Shown: positions 6,264 through 7,742 of the stretch, in pieces
Numbering within the stretch: the first letter of the stretch is position 1
Layout: the number at the start of each line of letters is the position of its first letter
Source of the DNA: Deinococcus sp.
Lineage (GTDB): Bacteria; Deinococcota; Deinococci; Deinococcales; Deinococcaceae
Direction: 5' to 3'
Assembly: GCA_018260275.1 (NCBI GenBank)
Contig: JAGLBK010000126.1
Coordinates: forward strand, 1-7,742
DNA: 7,742 nucleotides
Notes under the pieces: generated by a model
Told to the model about the DNA's origin: nothing
The model's input: only the letters and a program-made list of their open reading frames with translations
Databases searched by the model: none
Position numbers and translations under genes: made by a program

Positions 6264-6269
6264 CGGGAT

Positions 6270-6837
6270 ATGCCAGCACTCTATTACGCTACCGCTCTCC
6301 ACTGCCCGCCTGAAGCTCCGCCTACACGAGGCAGACGATTTAGAGGATTTGCTGGCCTATCACCGCCGCCCCGAGATGGCCCGTTACCTGCTGGACGACC
6401 CCTGGACGCGCCCCTTTGCCGGGCAGCAACTCCAGAAACGGCTGCCGCGCACCGGGCTGGACACCGGGGCCGGGGCTTTGGCACTGGTGTGGGAGTATCA
6501 GGGGCAGGTGATTGGCGACGCCAGCCTCTGGTTGACCGACGAGACAAAGCAGGTGGCCGAAATCGGTTGGGTCATGAATCCGGCTTTCGGCGGGCAGGGG
6601 CTGGCAACCGAAGCGGTGGAGGCTGTGCTGGATTTGGCCTTTGACACTTATCGCCTGCACCGTGTCGCCGCGCAGATGGACGCCCGCAACATGGCCTCTG
6701 CCCGAATGTGTGAGCGGCTGGGTATGCAGAAGGAAGCCCACCAGCGGCAAAACTGGTGGAGCAAGGGCGAATGGACGGATACGGTGATTTACGCCACGCT
6801 CAAAACTGACCGGGGTGAGCAGCGTGAAGGCAGCTAA
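6270..6837 (+). CDS. GNAT acetyltransferase, RimJ/RimL-like; start out of frame with the domain
   Basis: The frame ending at TAA 6835-6837 encodes a full Acetyltransf_3-type domain that moves an acetyl group from acetyl-CoA to an N-terminal or free amine. Numbering from an ATT codon at 6283: the N-terminal strand LPLSTARLKLRLH (3-15), IGWVMNPAFGGQGLATEAV (94-112) with the acetyl-CoA loop GGQGLA, and HRVAAQMDARNMASARMCERLGM (126-148) with the conserved Asn-x2-Ser. The family usually starts a few residues before LPLSTARL, but this frame has no ATG, GTG, TTG or CTG there; every in-frame ATG lies upstream in DNA antisense to the neighbouring secreted-protein gene. The well-placed ATG at 6270 is 13 nt before ATT, so removing one base would join them as M-P-A-L-I-T-L-P. 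Either a rare ATT start is used, or one base was gained by mutation or sequencing error. Uma2 follows 8 bp later. Confidence 0.82.
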
Positions 6838-6840
6838 ACT
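6835..6840 (+). promoter_or_regulatory. Candidate -10 element of the Uma2 gene overlapping the GNAT stop
   Basis: TAAACT contains the GNAT stop codon and ends 5 nt before the Uma2 ATG. It fits TANNNT, but the spacing is slightly short and no good -35 is visible, so read-through from the GNAT gene is equally likely. Confidence 0.25.
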
Positions 6841-6845
6841 GAGTC

Positions 6846-7415
6846 ATGACCTCTGCCCTACGCAAAATCAGCGAAGCAGAATACCTGCTGACCGAGGAAA
6901 CCAGCCCGGTCAAGCGCGAGTATGTGGACGGCTTCGTGTACCCGCTGCACGCTGATGGGGTCACAGCGAAACACGGGAAAATTACGGCGAACTTGGCAGC
7001 ATTTCTGCACCGTCCGACACGCGAAAAAGGTGGGTATGTCTTTGCCAGTGACCTGCGCGTAAGAGTCCCCGACGGCTCCCGCTACTACTACCCCGACATT
7101 CTCGTGACCTGCAAGGACATCCCAGACGACGCCCGCTACGCCGAAGCTCCCTGCCTGATTGTAGAAGTCCTCAGCGAAAGCACCCGCGCCACCGACCTGG
7201 GGCAGAAGGTCGACGCCTACCAGAGCTTGCCCAGCCTGCAAGCCTACCTGCTGATAGACACCGACGTGCGGGCTGTGCGCCTGTTCATCCGCAACATTGA
7301 ACACGGCGGCGAAGGTTGGAGCGAAGGCTACTGGGAAGACGAAGGCGAGGTGACGCTGCCCTGCGTAGGCGTGACGCTGACGCTGGCGGAGATGTACGAG
7401 GGGACGCGGGTTTAA
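6846..7415 (+). CDS. Uma2 family (DUF820) PD-(D/E)XK nuclease-fold protein
   Basis: 189 residues, the family's normal length. Uma2 proteins share the restriction-endonuclease-like fold and are very abundant in Deinococcus and cyanobacteria; their biological role is not settled. The active-site pattern is complete: Asp84 in YYYPDILV (80-87), Glu107 in LIVEVLSEST (104-113), then Lys121 in the following helix (LGQKVDAYQ). An N-terminal EAEYLLTEE helix and the KREYVDGFVYPL strand pair (23-34) are also typical. The C-terminus ends with the usual TLTLAEMYEG. The ATG lies 8 bp after the GNAT stop with no close Shine-Dalgarno (GAAGG sits 15 nt away). Its TAA abuts the stop of the opposing 80-aa gene directly. 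Confidence 0.92.
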   Translation: MTSALRKISEAEYLLTEETSPVKREYVDGFVYPLHADGVTAKHGKITANLAAFLHRPTREKGGYVFASDLRVRVPDGSRYYYPDILVTCKDIPDDARYAEAPCLIVEVLSESTRATDLGQKVDAYQSLPSLQAYLLIDTDVRAVRLFIRNIEHGGEGWSEGYWEDEGEVTLPCVGVTLTLAEMYEGTRV

Positions 7416-7658
7416 TTATTCGTCGTAGCCGCGCAATTTCCGGTAAAACTCTAGGCTTTCTTCCTCCAGCTTCGGCGCAATCCCGATGAACTTTCGCAGT
7501 GGGCTGTCTGCGATTTCGTCCACTTCCCACCGGGCCTCCTGCGCCACACTTCCCGCCAGCCCAAGCTCTAGTAGTTGCGCGGGCGTCAGCCGGAAGGTGT
7601 TATGGATTGGGGGCCGCCCCGCCTCGTCCAGTTCCACGTTTACGGTCAGACGCATCAT
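7416..7658 (-). CDS. Conserved-looking small acidic protein, function unknown
   Basis: 80 residues starting MMRLTVNVELDEAGRPP, cytoplasmic, no signal peptide or membrane segment. The predicted layout is a strand (2-10), a turn, a helix around LTPAQLLELGL (24-34), and a charged C-terminal helix (63-77). The segment DSPLRKFIGIAPKLEEES (51-68) loosely recalls the C-terminal tails of small antitoxins, but no DNA-binding motif is visible and there is no toxin-like gene in tandem, so I do not assign a function. Support for a real gene comes from the promoter: TAGACT ends 6 nt before the ATG (7665-7670), with CTGACC 17 bp further upstream. Its TAA (7416-7418) directly abuts the Uma2 stop, a convergent pair with no room for a terminator. 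An IS end lies just upstream of the start. Confidence 0.72.
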   Translation of the reverse strand: MMRLTVNVELDEAGRPPIHNTFRLTPAQLLELGLAGSVAQEARWEVDEIADSPLRKFIGIAPKLEEESLEFYRKLRGYDE

Positions 7659-7664
7659 GGGGAT

Positions 7665-7693
7665 AGTCTAAGAGCGTGTTTATAAAGGGTCAG
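7665..7693 (-). promoter_or_regulatory. Hybrid promoter of the 80-aa gene: -10 in host DNA, -35 in the IS end
   Basis: Minus-strand TAGACT (7665-7670) and CTGACC (7688-7693) are 17 bp apart. CTGACC matches the TTGACA consensus at four of six positions. The proposed IS boundary at about 7671/7672 falls between them. Confidence 0.45.
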
Positions 7694-7742
7694 GGTGGTG
7701 GGATGCTTTGAGGTGTGAAACGCAAAGCTTACCCAACCAACC
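7672..7742 (+). mobile_element. Left end of an IS5-family-like insertion sequence (runs off window)
   Basis: The DNA from about 7672 (GAGCGTGTTTATAAAGG) looks like an IS terminal repeat, and a transposase-like reading frame begins 43 bp inside. Just outside is CTAA (7668-7671), which fits the YTAR target of IS5-type elements. The right end and the second target copy lie beyond the window, so the boundary is inferred rather than proved. Confidence 0.55.
7715..7742 (+). CDS. N-terminus of IS5-family-like transposase (partial)
   Basis: GTG at 7715-7717 opens a frame reading M-K-R-K-A-Y-P-T-N before the window ends. This matches the start of many IS5-family DDE transposases, which begin with a basic residue cluster then YP[ST][ND]L. 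Only nine codons are visible, so the assignment rests on this short match and on the terminal-repeat-like DNA before it. AGG at 7711-7713 is too close to the start to be a good ribosome binding site. Confidence 0.6.

Noticed and set aside
6076..6269. N-terminal extension of the GNAT frame to an ATG at 6076
   Set aside because: The extension runs antisense through the secreted-protein gene, including its signal peptide, and has no homology to GNAT N-termini; the promoter evidence also sits downstream.
6270..6644. 124-codon frame from the ATG at 6270
   Set aside because: After the first few codons it is an Arg/Gly/Pro-rich shadow of the acetyltransferase; only the ATG itself seems meaningful.
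7416..7658. Antitoxin of a toxin-antitoxin pair
   Set aside because: The tail resemblance is slight, there is no DNA-binding N-terminus, and no toxin-like gene lies in tandem; Uma2 is convergent.

Overview
The window looks like a chromosomal segment of a Deinococcus-type bacterium. It is GC-rich and densely packed. Most gene starts lack a Shine-Dalgarno sequence and instead carry a TANNNT -10 hexamer 5-8 nt before the start codon, the layout known for leaderless mRNAs in Deinococcus. The protein set also fits: BenE, Uma2, a LysM/phosphodiester glycosidase protein and an IS5-type transposase. The species assignment is inference from sequence style and cannot be proved here.

Layout. 1-141 is an open frame that may be the tail of an upstream plus-strand gene. 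148-1380 (+) encodes a BenE benzoate/H+ symporter. 1381-1547 is the convergent gap and holds a REP-like composite inverted repeat. From 6209 down to 1548 six genes read on the minus strand. In transcription order they are: a small secreted protein with a duplicated cysteine motif, a secreted triple-LysM phosphodiester glycosidase-like protein, RbfA (30S maturation factor), a YbgC-type hotdog thioesterase, an RraA/class II aldolase-family protein, and a soluble histidine kinase with a pseudo-receiver domain. A divergent promoter region (6210-6269) separates them from a plus-strand pair: a RimJ/RimL-like GNAT acetyltransferase whose start is out of frame with its domain, and a Uma2-family nuclease-fold protein. 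An 80-aa minus-strand protein converges on Uma2 with no gap. The window ends inside the left end of an IS5-family-like element whose transposase begins at 7715.

Function. The first two minus-strand genes (both with signal peptides) look like an envelope pair. rbfA, thioesterase, rraA and the kinase form a loose housekeeping/regulatory group with short gaps. GNAT and Uma2 are typical accessory genes. The IS end next to the 80-aa gene seems to supply a -35 element for it.

No gene-free stretch exceeds 300 bases; the longest gaps are 1381-1547 and 4063-4176. I see no tRNA, rRNA, CRISPR array or riboswitch. I did not find a convincing new multi-gene system. The most interesting items are the frame break at the GNAT start, the IS-derived hybrid promoter, the duplicated-cysteine secreted protein beside the LysM protein, and the composite inverted repeat.
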